From NCBI GenBank assembly GCA_016787755.1, contig JAEUUA010000025.1, positions 310,001-374,000 on the forward strand: 64,000 bases of DNA, written 5' to 3'. The notes under the pieces are model-generated. The model had not been told where the DNA came from. It ran no database searches and worked only from the letters and a program-made list of their open reading frames with translations. Within the stretch, counting starts at the first letter, position 1. Every line of letters begins with the position of its first letter. Positions 43,160-51,813 of the stretch are shown one piece after another. The translations under genes were made by a program, and so were the position numbers. The stretch is from Cyclobacteriaceae bacterium (lineage in GTDB: Bacteria; Bacteroidota; Bacteroidia; Cytophagales; Cyclobacteriaceae).

Positions 43160-43918
43160 TTAGAAGTTAACCATCATCATCCCTGCGTATTCGTGCATAG
43201 CCCGATGCATAAGCATAATTTTATGATAAGAAGGAGTAAAATCATAAATACTTACCAATGGATCCTTTTTCATTAGGTGACTAGCCGGTGCCGGAATTGG
43301 CGACAGGCCATATTTAACACATAGTGACATCGCACGCGGCATGTGTATGGCACTCGTGACTAAAATAATTGACTGTTGATTGCCCAATTTTTTTACTATG
43401 GCTTCAATCTCTTGAGCTGTGTTTTCGGCAGAGGTCGACAGCAGTGTGTCCACAGCAGGCACGCCTAATTCAATAGCCGACAACGCCAGTAGTTCTGCCT
43501 GGGTTGTTCTCTTTGTGAGGGATGAACCACTACACACCAGTTTGCTTCCCGGTATCAATCGATATAATCGAATGCCTTCCGCCAATCGGCTCAATGCATC
43601 CATCGAAAGTTGATCAATTGATGGTAAGCCCGGTGCAAGGGTATGTCCTCCCCCCAAAACAACTATGAAAGCAGAATCGGTTGTCTGAATAGTCTCTGTG
43701 TTGATCACCTTGTATTTACTTTCCAGATTATAAACCAACCACTGTGGCAAGGGCGTGGAACAGAATAAAACCATAGAAAATACTGACAAGCCAAAAAAAA
43801 TTAGAGATTTACCTTTATGAAAAACTTTTAGAATAATTGCTACCAATAGAAACAGGCCAACTAGTACCAAAGGATTACACAACCAATTAAAAAAAGAATT
43901 CAGCAAGGGGTATTTCAA
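43160..43918 (-). CDS. YdcF/ElyC-like DUF218 membrane protein
   Basis: A 252-residue protein with two N-terminal membrane segments (about 15-30 and 35-55) and a DUF218 domain facing out. The domain shows FIVVLGGGHTLAPG (first strand and glycine loop), EGIRLYRLIPGSKLVCSGS, LLSTSAENTAQEIEAI (conserved 'sTsENa'), and LVTSAIHMPRAM (SAxHMPRA). Related proteins (ElyC, SanA, YdcF) are linked to envelope polysaccharide or undecaprenyl-lipid metabolism, though no reaction is proved. A TTG is used as start, because a stop precedes it and no ATG occurs before the first membrane segment. Set between the two NeuD-type genes. Confidence 0.83.
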   Translation of the reverse strand: MKYPLLNSFFNWLCNPLVLVGLFLLVAIILKVFHKGKSLIFFGLSVFSMVLFCSTPLPQWLVYNLESKYKVINTETIQTTDSAFIVVLGGGHTLAPGLPSIDQLSMDALSRLAEGIRLYRLIPGSKLVCSGSSLTKRTTQAELLALSAIELGVPAVDTLLSTSAENTAQEIEAIVKKLGNQQSIILVTSAIHMPRAMSLCVKYGLSPIPAPASHLMKKDPLVSIYDFTPSYHKIMLMHRAMHEYAGMMMVNF

Positions 43919-43945
43919 CTAAGTGATGCGAGGGGTTGATGCCAC

Positions 43946-44605
43946 CTATTCGTGCGTTCTGATTACCAACCTTTCTTTAAATCTGTGGATAACTGTTTCG
44001 CCATTCCCAACCGGTTTAAAAACAACCATTCCGGCCGCTATTTTATTATTATTTCCAATGGTTATGCCGGGTAAGGTGCACGAATTTGTTCCTAATAAAT
44101 TTTCATCCCCGATGTGTGTATTACCAGAAATTGCTACCTGAGGACTAATAAAATTATAATTTCCAATCACACTATCATGCCCGATGGTGCACCGAGAATT
44201 TAACATGTTAAAATTACCAATGGTCACTTTTGGACCTACAGATGCATTGTGCGAGATTACAACCCCTTCGCCTATCACCGCGGAAGGAGACAGGATTACT
44301 GTAGGATGAATAAACCCGATAAACTTTCCACCCTGCTTTTTGAAAGATTCTATAATAGGTTTTCTGAATTCTAAATTCGCAATACCCATTAGGTAAGAGA
44401 CATCCTTGCGAATCTTATGATCACCAATGGTTCCTAAGAATGGTTCTGGAAATTGATAATGATGATAGTTCATCTCATTATCATCGATAAACCCTACTAC
44501 TTGAATAGTGGCATTAGGCCGCACAGCGTTATTGTGATTTATGTAATCCCGCAATTCAGCTGCATGCCCTCCAGCTCCGATGATAATAATTTTCGTGGCC
44601 TCCAT
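43946..44605 (-). CDS. NeuD/PglD-family sugar O/N-acyltransferase, copy 1
   Basis: A 219-residue enzyme starting IIIIGAGGHAAELRDYI, the PglD/NeuD nucleotide-binding turn. Its left-handed beta helix spans about 95-205, with SAVIGEGVVISHNASVGPKV and SRCTIGHDSVIGNYN; the His of TIGHD is the expected general base. The family acylates a 4-amino group of UDP-sugars (PglD) or sialic acid (NeuD) using acetyl-CoA or an acyl-ACP. It is 6 bp downstream of ketoacyl-ACP synthase III and ACP genes, so an unusual acyl group from that ACP is a possible donor (inference). The C-terminus FKERLVIRTHE lacks the usual VPAk end, unlike copy 2. Confidence 0.83.
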   Translation of the reverse strand: MEATKIIIIGAGGHAAELRDYINHNNAVRPNATIQVVGFIDDNEMNYHHYQFPEPFLGTIGDHKIRKDVSYLMGIANLEFRKPIIESFKKQGGKFIGFIHPTVILSPSAVIGEGVVISHNASVGPKVTIGNFNMLNSRCTIGHDSVIGNYNFISPQVAISGNTHIGDENLLGTNSCTLPGITIGNNNKIAAGMVVFKPVGNGETVIHRFKERLVIRTHE

Positions 44606-44611
44606 ATTAAC

Positions 44612-45670
44612 CTATATTTCAATCAAATCAGGAATGTAACAGTTATTGAATTCAAGAAAACTTGTAGCCCATGACATCCCAACGCCAAAGCCACAAAGCA
44701 TCACCTTCTTTTTATCCGTTAACTCTCCTTTTAGTTCAGAGACTATTGTGATGGGAATTGAAACAGACGAAGTATTTCCAAACTTTGCAATACTGCTAGG
44801 TACTTTATCATGGGGCAATTTTAGTTTTTTAATCAAATACCCATTCATATAATTATTCGCCTGATGAAATAAATAATAATCCAGATCCCTGATATCAATC
44901 CCTGCGTACTCGGAAAGCCGTTGAATATCTGCCGGTACTTCACGAAGTGCAAAATTAAATACATCGGGACCATTCATGAATCCGTGTTCCTCCGATCGGA
45001 TATTGCCATGCTCATCCACTACTTGCTCTGCCAGGGTTTCCTGAGAGGTAGGATACCGATATCCACCAGCTTTTATTTTAATCAAATCTTCCCGTGATCC
45101 ATCTGAATTTAATGAGAAATAGGAGCCTCCGTATTTTGGATCACGCTCTATTAGAGCAGCAACACCTGCATCCCCAAACAAAAATGCGGTTGTCCTATCT
45201 TTCGGAGAATAGACCCGGGAGCGAGTTTCTCCATCTAATATAAGCGCTTTCTTCAACCCCGACTTTTCCATTAATGAAAACACAACCGATAACCCATATA
45301 CAAAGGCCGAACAACCCAAATTGATATCAAACGCCATTGTTTGCATGGATAAGTTCAATCGGTGTTGCAAGATCACCGAGGTTGCTGGCATTCGGTAATC
45401 GGGCGTTTGACTGATGAATATAAGAAGTTCAATTTCAGACCGTTCTACTGAAAGATCATTTAACAGAGCCTCGGCAGCATGGTAACAGAGATCGGAGGCG
45501 GTCATACCAGGAGGAGCAAACCTGCGCTGAAGGATTCCTGTTTTTTCGGTTACTTCACGGGCTTCCTGATCTGAGAAATATTCATTGTATTTTAGGTTAT
45601 CAATTATATCTTTTGGAACACAACCTGCCAACCCTCTCACCCCAACTCCTTCAAACTTTAGTAATGCCAT
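44612..45670 (-). CDS. 3-oxoacyl-ACP synthase III-family (FabH-like) enzyme
   Basis: A 352-residue thiolase-fold condensing enzyme. The Cys-His-Asn triad is present: Cys120 in INLGCSAFVYGL, His269 in LFHQANNYMNG, Asn299 in FGNTSSVSIP. Entry features include ISQTPDYRMPATS and LFGDAGVAALIE. FabH proper starts fatty acid chains, but members in biosynthetic loci make or transfer short special acyl chains. Here it lies 3 bp after a dedicated acyl carrier protein gene and 6 bp before an acyltransferase, inside the polysaccharide cluster. Supply of an acyl group for sugar acylation is the likely role, not general fatty acid synthesis. Substrate unknown. Confidence 0.87.
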   Translation of the reverse strand: MALLKFEGVGVRGLAGCVPKDIIDNLKYNEYFSDQEAREVTEKTGILQRRFAPPGMTASDLCYHAAEALLNDLSVERSEIELLIFISQTPDYRMPATSVILQHRLNLSMQTMAFDINLGCSAFVYGLSVVFSLMEKSGLKKALILDGETRSRVYSPKDRTTAFLFGDAGVAALIERDPKYGGSYFSLNSDGSREDLIKIKAGGYRYPTSQETLAEQVVDEHGNIRSEEHGFMNGPDVFNFALREVPADIQRLSEYAGIDIRDLDYYLFHQANNYMNGYLIKKLKLPHDKVPSSIAKFGNTSSVSIPITIVSELKGELTDKKKVMLCGFGVGMSWATSFLEFNNCYIPDLIEI

Positions 45671-45673
45671 ATA

Positions 45674-45901
45674 TTATTTAGGCGCACGGGCACTTATATA
45701 CTTAAATAGATCAGCTACTGTAATTAATTTTTCAAATGCAGCATTTTCAATTTGCATTTTAAACTCAGAATCCAACATGGCAATTAATGACATATGGCTA
45801 AGCGAGTCCCATTCAGAATATTTTCTAAATTCATCCTCCATATTTATTTCGTAGTTAATTTCAAGTGCTTCTTTAAAAGCCATTATAAATTTACTTTCCA
45901 T
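45674..45901 (-). CDS. Acyl carrier protein
   Basis: A 75-residue acidic helical protein with the phosphopantetheine site EWDSLSHMSLI (Ser33 of DSL). It is divergent from fatty-acid ACP, with the site DSLSHM rather than DSLDTV, and it ends in a Lys-Tyr helix (LFKYISARAPK). Such ACPs serve dedicated acyl or aminoacyl chemistry in gene clusters. The ATG at 45901 is used; a TTG two codons earlier is possible. It sits between the initiating phosphoglycosyltransferase (12-bp gap) and the KAS III enzyme (3-bp gap). Confidence 0.85.
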   Translation of the reverse strand: MESKFIMAFKEALEINYEINMEDEFRKYSEWDSLSHMSLIAMLDSEFKMQIENAAFEKLITVADLFKYISARAPK

Positions 45902-45913
45902 TTTCAATTAGTT

Positions 45914-46516
45914 TTAATTTCCATTAAATGGCTTCATGGTTTTAGATCCTTGTCCACTTATCCCTTCTCTCTTTATAACTTTTACAATCGTTCGCAATAG
46001 AATTTTCAAATCTAACCAAAGACTAACATTGTCAACATAATATATATCCAATTCAAAACGCTCTTGCCACGAAATAGCATTCCGACCATTCACCTGCGCC
46101 CATCCGGTAATACCAGGCCGAACCTCATGCCTTCGGGACTGTCGTTCGTTATACAAGGGCAAGTATCTCTCCAAAAGAGGGCGAGGGCCAACTAAACTCA
46201 TGTGTCCGATTATCACATTGAATAATTGAGGCAATTCATCCAACGAAGTGGAGCGAATAAGTTTTCCAACGCGCGTCAATCTATCAGCATCTGGAAGAAG
46301 TGTACCCAAAGCAGACCGTTTATCGTTCATCGTTTTAAATTTAACTACATTAAATAGATTTCCCCATTGACCCGGTCTCTTTTGAATAAAAAAAGGGGAT
46401 CCTGAATTTGACAAGAATAGCAATATACTGATCCCGATCATTAAGGGGGCTGTAAGTAAAAGGACAGGGATGGCTATCCCTATATCAACTAGTCGCTTGC
46501 CAACTTTTTTGTACAT
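45914..46516 (-). CDS. Polyprenyl-phosphate phosphoglycosyltransferase (PglC-like)
   Basis: A 200-residue monotopic enzyme that transfers a phosphosugar to undecaprenyl phosphate, starting the repeat unit. The N-terminal membrane helix (about 10-35, IAIPVLLLTAPLMIGISIL) is followed by the catalytic domain with PFFIQKRPGQWG, FNVVKFKTM, the Asp-Glu dyad in STSLDELPQLFNV and the conserved SLVGPRPL and RPGITGWAQVNGR. The short length places it with PglC-type enzymes, which use UDP-diNAc-bacillosamine, rather than WbaP/WcaJ (over 450 residues). This matches the dehydratase, aminotransferase and acyltransferases in the locus. Flanked by the ACP gene and a GT4 gene. Confidence 0.9.
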   Translation of the reverse strand: MYKKVGKRLVDIGIAIPVLLLTAPLMIGISILLFLSNSGSPFFIQKRPGQWGNLFNVVKFKTMNDKRSALGTLLPDADRLTRVGKLIRSTSLDELPQLFNVIIGHMSLVGPRPLLERYLPLYNERQSRRHEVRPGITGWAQVNGRNAISWQERFELDIYYVDNVSLWLDLKILLRTIVKVIKREGISGQGSKTMKPFNGN

Positions 46517-46519
46517 GAG

Positions 46520-47653
46520 TTAAGAAGCAACCATATTACGAGCATTGCTGGAATCAAAACTCAAGGATGCCTGAAGTGATTTAACCTGAAGTGCTTTGCG
46601 ATAGACTCCATCTGTGGCCACTCGTTCAATAAACGTCATTATTTCTTCTATTGATTGGTCATCAAAACATTTGCCGCATTCCTTCTGACCCACCAGTTCT
46701 GCCAACTCGGATCGTTCATCGGCTATACATAGCAATGGTACGCCTGCCGACAATAAGTTATAGGTTTTACTCGGCACACTCAAGAGAGAGGCCTCCTTCC
46801 CCAAGCTTATTACACCAATATCTGCTGCAGCCATTGAATAAGGTAGCATCGATATCTCTTGCCAGGGTAATAGCATACAATTTAAAATATGTAGATCGTT
46901 TATTAATTCCTGCAGCGCGTCTTTCTTTTCGCCTTCTCCAATAATAAGAAAAACAATATTGTCGTTTTTCATCATGGATGCCACCTTAATCAAGGTTTCC
47001 AAATTATGAGTTCGGCCAAGGTTCCCTGAATATACAACCAGGAATTTATCTTGAAGGTGATGTTTAACAATGAATGGATTATCCGTTTTATCAACAGGTT
47101 TAATATACTCATTATGAGTCCACAAGGGAGTTACCTTCACCCTACTTTCTTCAACGTATTGACTTACTAATTTTTTCATACCATTGCTGAGTACAAAGAT
47201 ATCTGAGGCTTGGGGATATGCCTTCTTATTTGATTTACTCCACACGTTAATCCAAAACGAATTTTTTTTAAAAACGCTATATTCCAATAATGCATCAGGA
47301 TAGACATCAAAGAGTAATAATGAATACGAATTGCTACAAAAAAAAGGCAGGAATGCAGTAAAGGGTGGGTTTGACACAAGGTACAGATGGGCTGTCTTAT
47401 ACTTTGTTTTCACTAACCAAAGTATTTGAAGAAATCCTATTCCCCATGTCAATACCCTTTTAAAAGCTGAACCTCTTCGATATGTTATAATTTTCTTAAA
47501 AGCAACTTTCGAATGTAGAGCGATATCTCGTTGTACTAGCTTGCCCGTTACAAGGGAAATATTTTTCCACTCCGTTGCATGGGCGTTAATGATATCGATC
47601 ATCAAATATCCAGCGTTTTGATTTATGAAAACAATGTGATTCTTGTTTTGCAC
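46520..47653 (-). CDS. GT4-type glycosyltransferase
   Basis: A 377-residue GT-B fold enzyme. The C-terminal half holds FLVVYSGNLGRTHNLETLIK (donor-binding start), VFLIIGEGEKKDALQELI, MLPYSMAAADIGVIS and VPSKTYNLLSAGVPLLCI, the E-x7-E-type region with SKTY as in WbuB-like enzymes. The N-terminal half contains the acceptor side, with a hydrophobic FAFLPFFCS-type stretch. It would add an early sugar to the lipid-linked unit started by the neighbouring PglC-like enzyme (3-bp gap). The start is GTG; an internal ATG at codon 18 is less likely. Donor sugar unknown. Confidence 0.83.
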   Translation of the reverse strand: MQNKNHIVFINQNAGYLMIDIINAHATEWKNISLVTGKLVQRDIALHSKVAFKKIITYRRGSAFKRVLTWGIGFLQILWLVKTKYKTAHLYLVSNPPFTAFLPFFCSNSYSLLLFDVYPDALLEYSVFKKNSFWINVWSKSNKKAYPQASDIFVLSNGMKKLVSQYVEESRVKVTPLWTHNEYIKPVDKTDNPFIVKHHLQDKFLVVYSGNLGRTHNLETLIKVASMMKNDNIVFLIIGEGEKKDALQELINDLHILNCMLLPWQEISMLPYSMAAADIGVISLGKEASLLSVPSKTYNLLSAGVPLLCIADERSELAELVGQKECGKCFDDQSIEEIMTFIERVATDGVYRKALQVKSLQASLSFDSSNARNMVAS

Positions 47654-47658
47654 GTGTG

Positions 47659-48801
47659 CTATTCGAATAGTCTTATGAACTCTTTTGCAAATCTCTTTAT
47701 CCGATCCGGATTGGGCTCATAGGCTACTACGGGTCGATTAGTTAAGAATGAACGCATGTGCGTTGCGAGTGATTGGGCGTTATGAGGATCAAAATAAAAT
47801 CCATGCTCAGCCAACTGTTCGTTATTCACTGGCAAGTTGGATGCAATAACCGGCACCTGCAGCGCCATTGCATCTTCAATCACGGTGCTCCAACCTTCAA
47901 ACAGGCTAGGTTGCAAAACGGCTATGGAGTTTTTCATAATAGTTAATTGATCCGTGCGCGGAATAACTCCTAAGAAGTGAATTTGATCCTCCAACCGATT
48001 CTCTTGAATTATATGTTTCAGATCAATGATGTATTTTTCATTGCCCTTATTTTCAAATCGTCCGGTTACCACAAGATTGATAAAAATACCATTGGCTTTT
48101 AAAAAGGCTAATGCCTCAAAAACAACTCGATGATTTTTATGATTATGAAATTGATTGGAGACGATAAAGTATTCCTTTGGCAAATTATATCGAATCTTCA
48201 TTTCTTCCAGGAGACCCAGCTTATCTTCATCAATTACCGATGCGAAACGAAGGACAGAAATTTTTAGATCGGTACGCAATTTATAAAATCTACGAAAATG
48301 ACTCGCCACATCATCACTCGAAACCACCAGAATAGCTGTGTTTCTTAATAAAATTCGCAATCTAATTTCGCGGAGCCACCATTGGGTTTTAGAAAAGAAA
48401 GCTGGGTAAAATTTATGTTGAAGATCCGGAAACCAGGCCGCTATCATGTTGGGATTTCCTCGTGTAGAAACTGGTTGATCGTTCAAAGGATATAATGCAT
48501 TAAGGTGATGAACTTTCAAGAGTTGATCCATCACCCGATTTTTACCAGTCAGCCAAGATTGTAAATACATCCAGTATACATTGCCCCAATCAACCTTAAC
48601 CAGAGCAAGGTGAGGATACTCAATTTGAGCCACATGGTCTGATAACTCTTCTGAAAAAAAAACAATCAGTTCAGGTTGTTCATCCGGATCCAAAAAATGG
48701 AGAGCGTTAATCAGATTTACTATATAATAAACACCGCCCAGCCAATTTTTACTGAATGAAAATACAATTCCTATTCTAAGTCTGTTTTGTGCACCATTCA
48801 T
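47659..48801 (-). CDS. GT4-type glycosyltransferase
   Basis: A 380-residue GT-B enzyme. The opening GIVFSFSKNWLGGVYYIVNLI includes the glycine-rich acceptor loop. The C-terminal donor domain has FIVSNQFHNHKNHRVVFEAL, LVVTGRFENKGNEKYI, HFLGVIPRTDQL, and VLQPSLFEGWSTVIEDAMAL, where the E-G-W-S-T...E pattern is the GT4 signature. ASNLPVNNEQL follows, as in many mannosyl- or rhamnosyltransferases. The 5' end overlaps the epimerase gene by 26 bp. Donor and linkage unknown. Confidence 0.85.
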   Translation of the reverse strand: MNGAQNRLRIGIVFSFSKNWLGGVYYIVNLINALHFLDPDEQPELIVFFSEELSDHVAQIEYPHLALVKVDWGNVYWMYLQSWLTGKNRVMDQLLKVHHLNALYPLNDQPVSTRGNPNMIAAWFPDLQHKFYPAFFSKTQWWLREIRLRILLRNTAILVVSSDDVASHFRRFYKLRTDLKISVLRFASVIDEDKLGLLEEMKIRYNLPKEYFIVSNQFHNHKNHRVVFEALAFLKANGIFINLVVTGRFENKGNEKYIIDLKHIIQENRLEDQIHFLGVIPRTDQLTIMKNSIAVLQPSLFEGWSTVIEDAMALQVPVIASNLPVNNEQLAEHGFYFDPHNAQSLATHMRSFLTNRPVVAYEPNPDRIKRFAKEFIRLFE

Positions 48802-49690
48802 AATACCTTGCTAATCCATCTTTTAGTGTTATTTTTTTCTTGTAGCCTAAACCAAGCAGCACCGAAATATCTGCTTTCCAATTAACGGGATCGCCCTCTC
48901 GTTCCTGTCCGGTAAAGAAATACTCCGGCTTCACAGGAAACAATCCATAGAAATTCTCAACACATTCTCGAATTGTAACTTCTTCTCCATTGGCCACATT
49001 AATTACTTCTCCGGCAAAGGATGCATTTTCCGATACAAGCTGGATAGCAAATGCCAAATCAACGACATGAATAAAATCGCGTGACTCGGCTCCACTTCCA
49101 TACAGATGAATTGCTCCTCCCTTCAATTTTTTCTGGTATAAATCCCAGAATAATTGCTTTTTCAACCCCTCGCCATAGGCTGAAAAGATGCGCAGTGAAC
49201 AGGTATGTATTTTAAAAAACTGATGAAATTCACTGCATATCTTTTCGCTAAGTACCTTGTGGACACCATAGGGAGACACAGGCAGTGTAGGTAAAATTTC
49301 AGTAACCGGAAGTTGATTTGGGTTTCCGTATACCGCTGCACTTGAAAGGTTAATAAACCGACATTGCGGACAGTAGATCCGTATCGCATCTAATAATTTA
49401 AATACATTTACCGTATTCAAATTGAAATCCCGAAGTGGATGAATGATGGAATCAGGTACACTTGCCGCTCCGCTGCAATTTATGCAAACATCAAACTTTT
49501 GCATTTCAAATATTTCGCGATAGTCTGAATTGGATGCATCTATTAGAAAATAGCGATTCGATTTTTCATAATCAATCACAACATCGGCACCCCACACGCT
49601 ATGTCCCATTCCTTCGAAATGCAAACTGACATGAGACCCCACAAATCCTTTTGAACCAATGATGATTATCTTCCTGGAATTAGTATTCAT
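48776..49690 (-). CDS. NAD-dependent nucleotide-sugar epimerase/dehydratase
   Basis: A 304-residue extended SDR. The cofactor turn is IIGSKGFVGSHVSLHF (GxxGxxG), followed by INCSGAASVPDSI, NLSSAAVYGNP, and the catalytic pair in SPYGVHKVLSE (Tyr and Lys). Further on RIFSAYGEGLKKQL and GGAIHLYGSGAESRDFIHVVDLA match UDP-glucose 4-epimerase or related NDP-sugar epimerases. Which sugar is converted cannot be decided. It overlaps the downstream GT4 gene by 26 bp and the upstream GT4 gene by 4 bp, and presumably supplies one of them. Confidence 0.87.
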   Translation of the reverse strand: MNTNSRKIIIIGSKGFVGSHVSLHFEGMGHSVWGADVVIDYEKSNRYFLIDASNSDYREIFEMQKFDVCINCSGAASVPDSIIHPLRDFNLNTVNVFKLLDAIRIYCPQCRFINLSSAAVYGNPNQLPVTEILPTLPVSPYGVHKVLSEKICSEFHQFFKIHTCSLRIFSAYGEGLKKQLFWDLYQKKLKGGAIHLYGSGAESRDFIHVVDLAFAIQLVSENASFAGEVINVANGEEVTIRECVENFYGLFPVKPEYFFTGQEREGDPVNWKADISVLLGLGYKKKITLKDGLARYYEWCTKQT

Positions 49691-50778
49691 TGAGTGTCCA
49701 TTATTACTTCATAAAATTTCTGAGCAATGGCCTCAGAAGAGAATTTCTTAATGTCTTCGCGACCCTGTTGCGCAAGTCGTTCTCGAAGGGTCTCCTCTTT
49801 CATAAGCAATTCAAGTTGGCTTTGGAACTTATCATAATCTCCGATAGGTACTAAAAAACCATTTTTAGCATCCCTTATCATTTCAGAAGGACCGGCTACA
49901 CAATCAAAAGCTACGACCGCCAACCCTGCAGACATTGCTTCACCAATTACGTTTGGAAATCCCTCAGACTCTGACGTAAACGCAAAAACTTTACTTTTCA
50001 AATAATATTCATCAACCTCCACTTGCTTCCCTGCCAAAAATACTTTCTCCCCGGCATTTCGCTCTTTAATCATCTCGCGAAGTCTGCTTTCGTTTGCTTG
50101 CTTGAGATGGTCATAACCAACGATAATAAGCTTCCATCCTGGCAAATCTATTTTCAAAAACAGATCGATTAGTTTGTCGTGATTTTTAGTTCGAATCAAA
50201 CGACCTACTGACAGGACAATATTTTCTCTTTCCAATGATTTTTTTTCAACGATTTTTCTGATTGGGTTGCCAATCACCACTCTATTTGAATGGGGATAAA
50301 ATGAACTATAAATTATTCGTGCTTTTTCAGTTTGGGCAATCACACCTTTCGCTCGTGGATATAGCCAGTTCCTAAGTGTATCTTGATACTTCCCCAAACT
50401 CTTATTTGGCTGGCTTCTGTCTGAAACGAAAACAGGGTAACGAAGCCCCACTAATGACAGAAGTACCAAACTATTCCAATATTCACCAAAACTAAGAATC
50501 GTGTCCGGATGAATCTGTTTTATTTTACTTCGCAAATAAAACATCGTTTTTAATGTGGATATAAGACGCCTATTATTATTAAATGCAAACAAAGGTCGAT
50601 GCACCAATATTTCGCTGGAGATTGGATAAAAGATATCTCTTTTAATCCCATATAATATGAGGTGAATTACAACTTCTTTTCTTGTAAAGTAGTTAGCTAA
50701 CTCAGCCATCACACGTTCCATCCCTCCAGGCTGGAGAGACGGAATAACCAGGCAAATCACTTTCTTGCGTATGGTCAC
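49687..50778 (-). CDS. GT4-type glycosyltransferase
   Basis: A 363-residue GT-B enzyme. It starts VICLVIPSLQPGGMERVMAELA, the glycine-rich loop common to GT4 family members. The donor domain has VLSVGRLIRTKNHDKLIDLF, LIIVGYDHLKQANESRL, VFLAGKQVEVDEYYLKSKVF and FTSESEGFPNVIGEAMSAGL, the E-G-F-P-N...E signature. The downstream SEMIRDAKNGFLVPIGD stretch closes the domain. It begins with GTG. It overlaps the epimerase gene by 4 bp and follows the ATP-grasp gene by 9 bp. Confidence 0.88.
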   Translation of the reverse strand: MTIRKKVICLVIPSLQPGGMERVMAELANYFTRKEVVIHLILYGIKRDIFYPISSEILVHRPLFAFNNNRRLISTLKTMFYLRSKIKQIHPDTILSFGEYWNSLVLLSLVGLRYPVFVSDRSQPNKSLGKYQDTLRNWLYPRAKGVIAQTEKARIIYSSFYPHSNRVVIGNPIRKIVEKKSLERENIVLSVGRLIRTKNHDKLIDLFLKIDLPGWKLIIVGYDHLKQANESRLREMIKERNAGEKVFLAGKQVEVDEYYLKSKVFAFTSESEGFPNVIGEAMSAGLAVVAFDCVAGPSEMIRDAKNGFLVPIGDYDKFQSQLELLMKEETLRERLAQQGREDIKKFSSEAIAQKFYEVIMDTQ

Positions 50779-50787
50779 CTTGCGGAT

Positions 50788-51813
50788 TTATACATTCCTA
50801 ATCAGAACTCTCATACGCTCAACCATCCATCCATAGGGATTAAATTTTCCCTCATGCCAACTTAATTTTTCATCCCAATACCCTGGACACGCATCGTACC
50901 CACTTGGTAAAAAACCATAATTAATTTCAATCAATCGAGGTTTATTCTCCAGATCAAACACAAAATCATAAGCAACACATTGTGCTTTAAGTTTTTGGGA
51001 AAGCTCAAAAGCCAAACTCACACATCGCTCGTCAAACTCACTTTTCTCATACTTAAAAATGCCGCTGCCTGAAGCCCTGAAATCATTTGAGCGAACATAT
51101 CTTTTTAAAGCAAAAGCCTTATGATCAATCACAATGACGCGTGTATCCGAATCGTTACCTGGGATAAACTCTTGAAAATATATGTATCCTCTATCCCGGC
51201 CTTTAATACTAGCATAAGGAGGTGGCACCACGAGCCTCACAAATCCTTTTAACACATCCTTCAAAGTCGTTTTGCCTAATCTAAATTTTCGAATGCGCTC
51301 TCGGAGGTTTCCCCAGGCGTCATACGACTTGAATCCGCCACCAAACGCTTTCCGAATGAATCTTTCGGCTACATGCTTTGAAGGTATCAATTTAACATTC
51401 TGTGACCCAGCTCCACCCCGAAGTTTGAATACTTTTGGAAAGGAAACCTGGTGAACCCACTCCATGGCCTCTGATTTTTTATAAAAAACCCAGGTAGGTA
51501 TTCGCTCTTTTATATCAAGGGCTTCGAATAAATATTTTTGGCCCACCTTATCATCAAAGTGCCAGTTGGTATTAAAATCTGGGAATACAGGAAACCCTGC
51601 ATGCTCAAGCGCGAAGAGTAGTTGTTTGGCAAATATTATATCATGAGGGCTTCCATGATGATGATGCCATAACAAGGCTGAACAGTCAGACAATTGTTCA
51701 AGAATGTTGTTGGCATGGCAATTCACAAGTTTATACGGAATACTTTTTTCTTCACAATAAGCGATCCACCGTTCACTATATAAACCCTTTGATTTATGAA
51801 TGGCTAACTTCAT
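50788..51813 (-). CDS. ATP-grasp domain protein
   Basis: A 341-residue protein of the ATP-grasp superfamily. The nucleotide-binding part has PKVFKLRGGAGSQNVKLI with the glycine-rich loop and Lys, the hinge YIYFQEFIPGNDSDTRVIVI, and the metal ligands RLIEINYGFLPSG. The N-terminal ~110 residues (SERWIAYCEEKSIPYKLV, LLWHHHHGSPHD) form the pre-grasp part. ATP-grasp enzymes join a carboxylate to an amine or thiol, so the product could be an amino-acid or peptide linkage to a sugar or acyl group. The stop of the asparagine synthase gene overlaps its start by 4 bp, linking the two in translation. Exact reaction unknown. Confidence 0.8.
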   Translation of the reverse strand: MKLAIHKSKGLYSERWIAYCEEKSIPYKLVNCHANNILEQLSDCSALLWHHHHGSPHDIIFAKQLLFALEHAGFPVFPDFNTNWHFDDKVGQKYLFEALDIKERIPTWVFYKKSEAMEWVHQVSFPKVFKLRGGAGSQNVKLIPSKHVAERFIRKAFGGGFKSYDAWGNLRERIRKFRLGKTTLKDVLKGFVRLVVPPPYASIKGRDRGYIYFQEFIPGNDSDTRVIVIDHKAFALKRYVRSNDFRASGSGIFKYEKSEFDERCVSLAFELSQKLKAQCVAYDFVFDLENKPRLIEINYGFLPSGYDACPGYWDEKLSWHEGKFNPYGWMVERMRVLIRNV

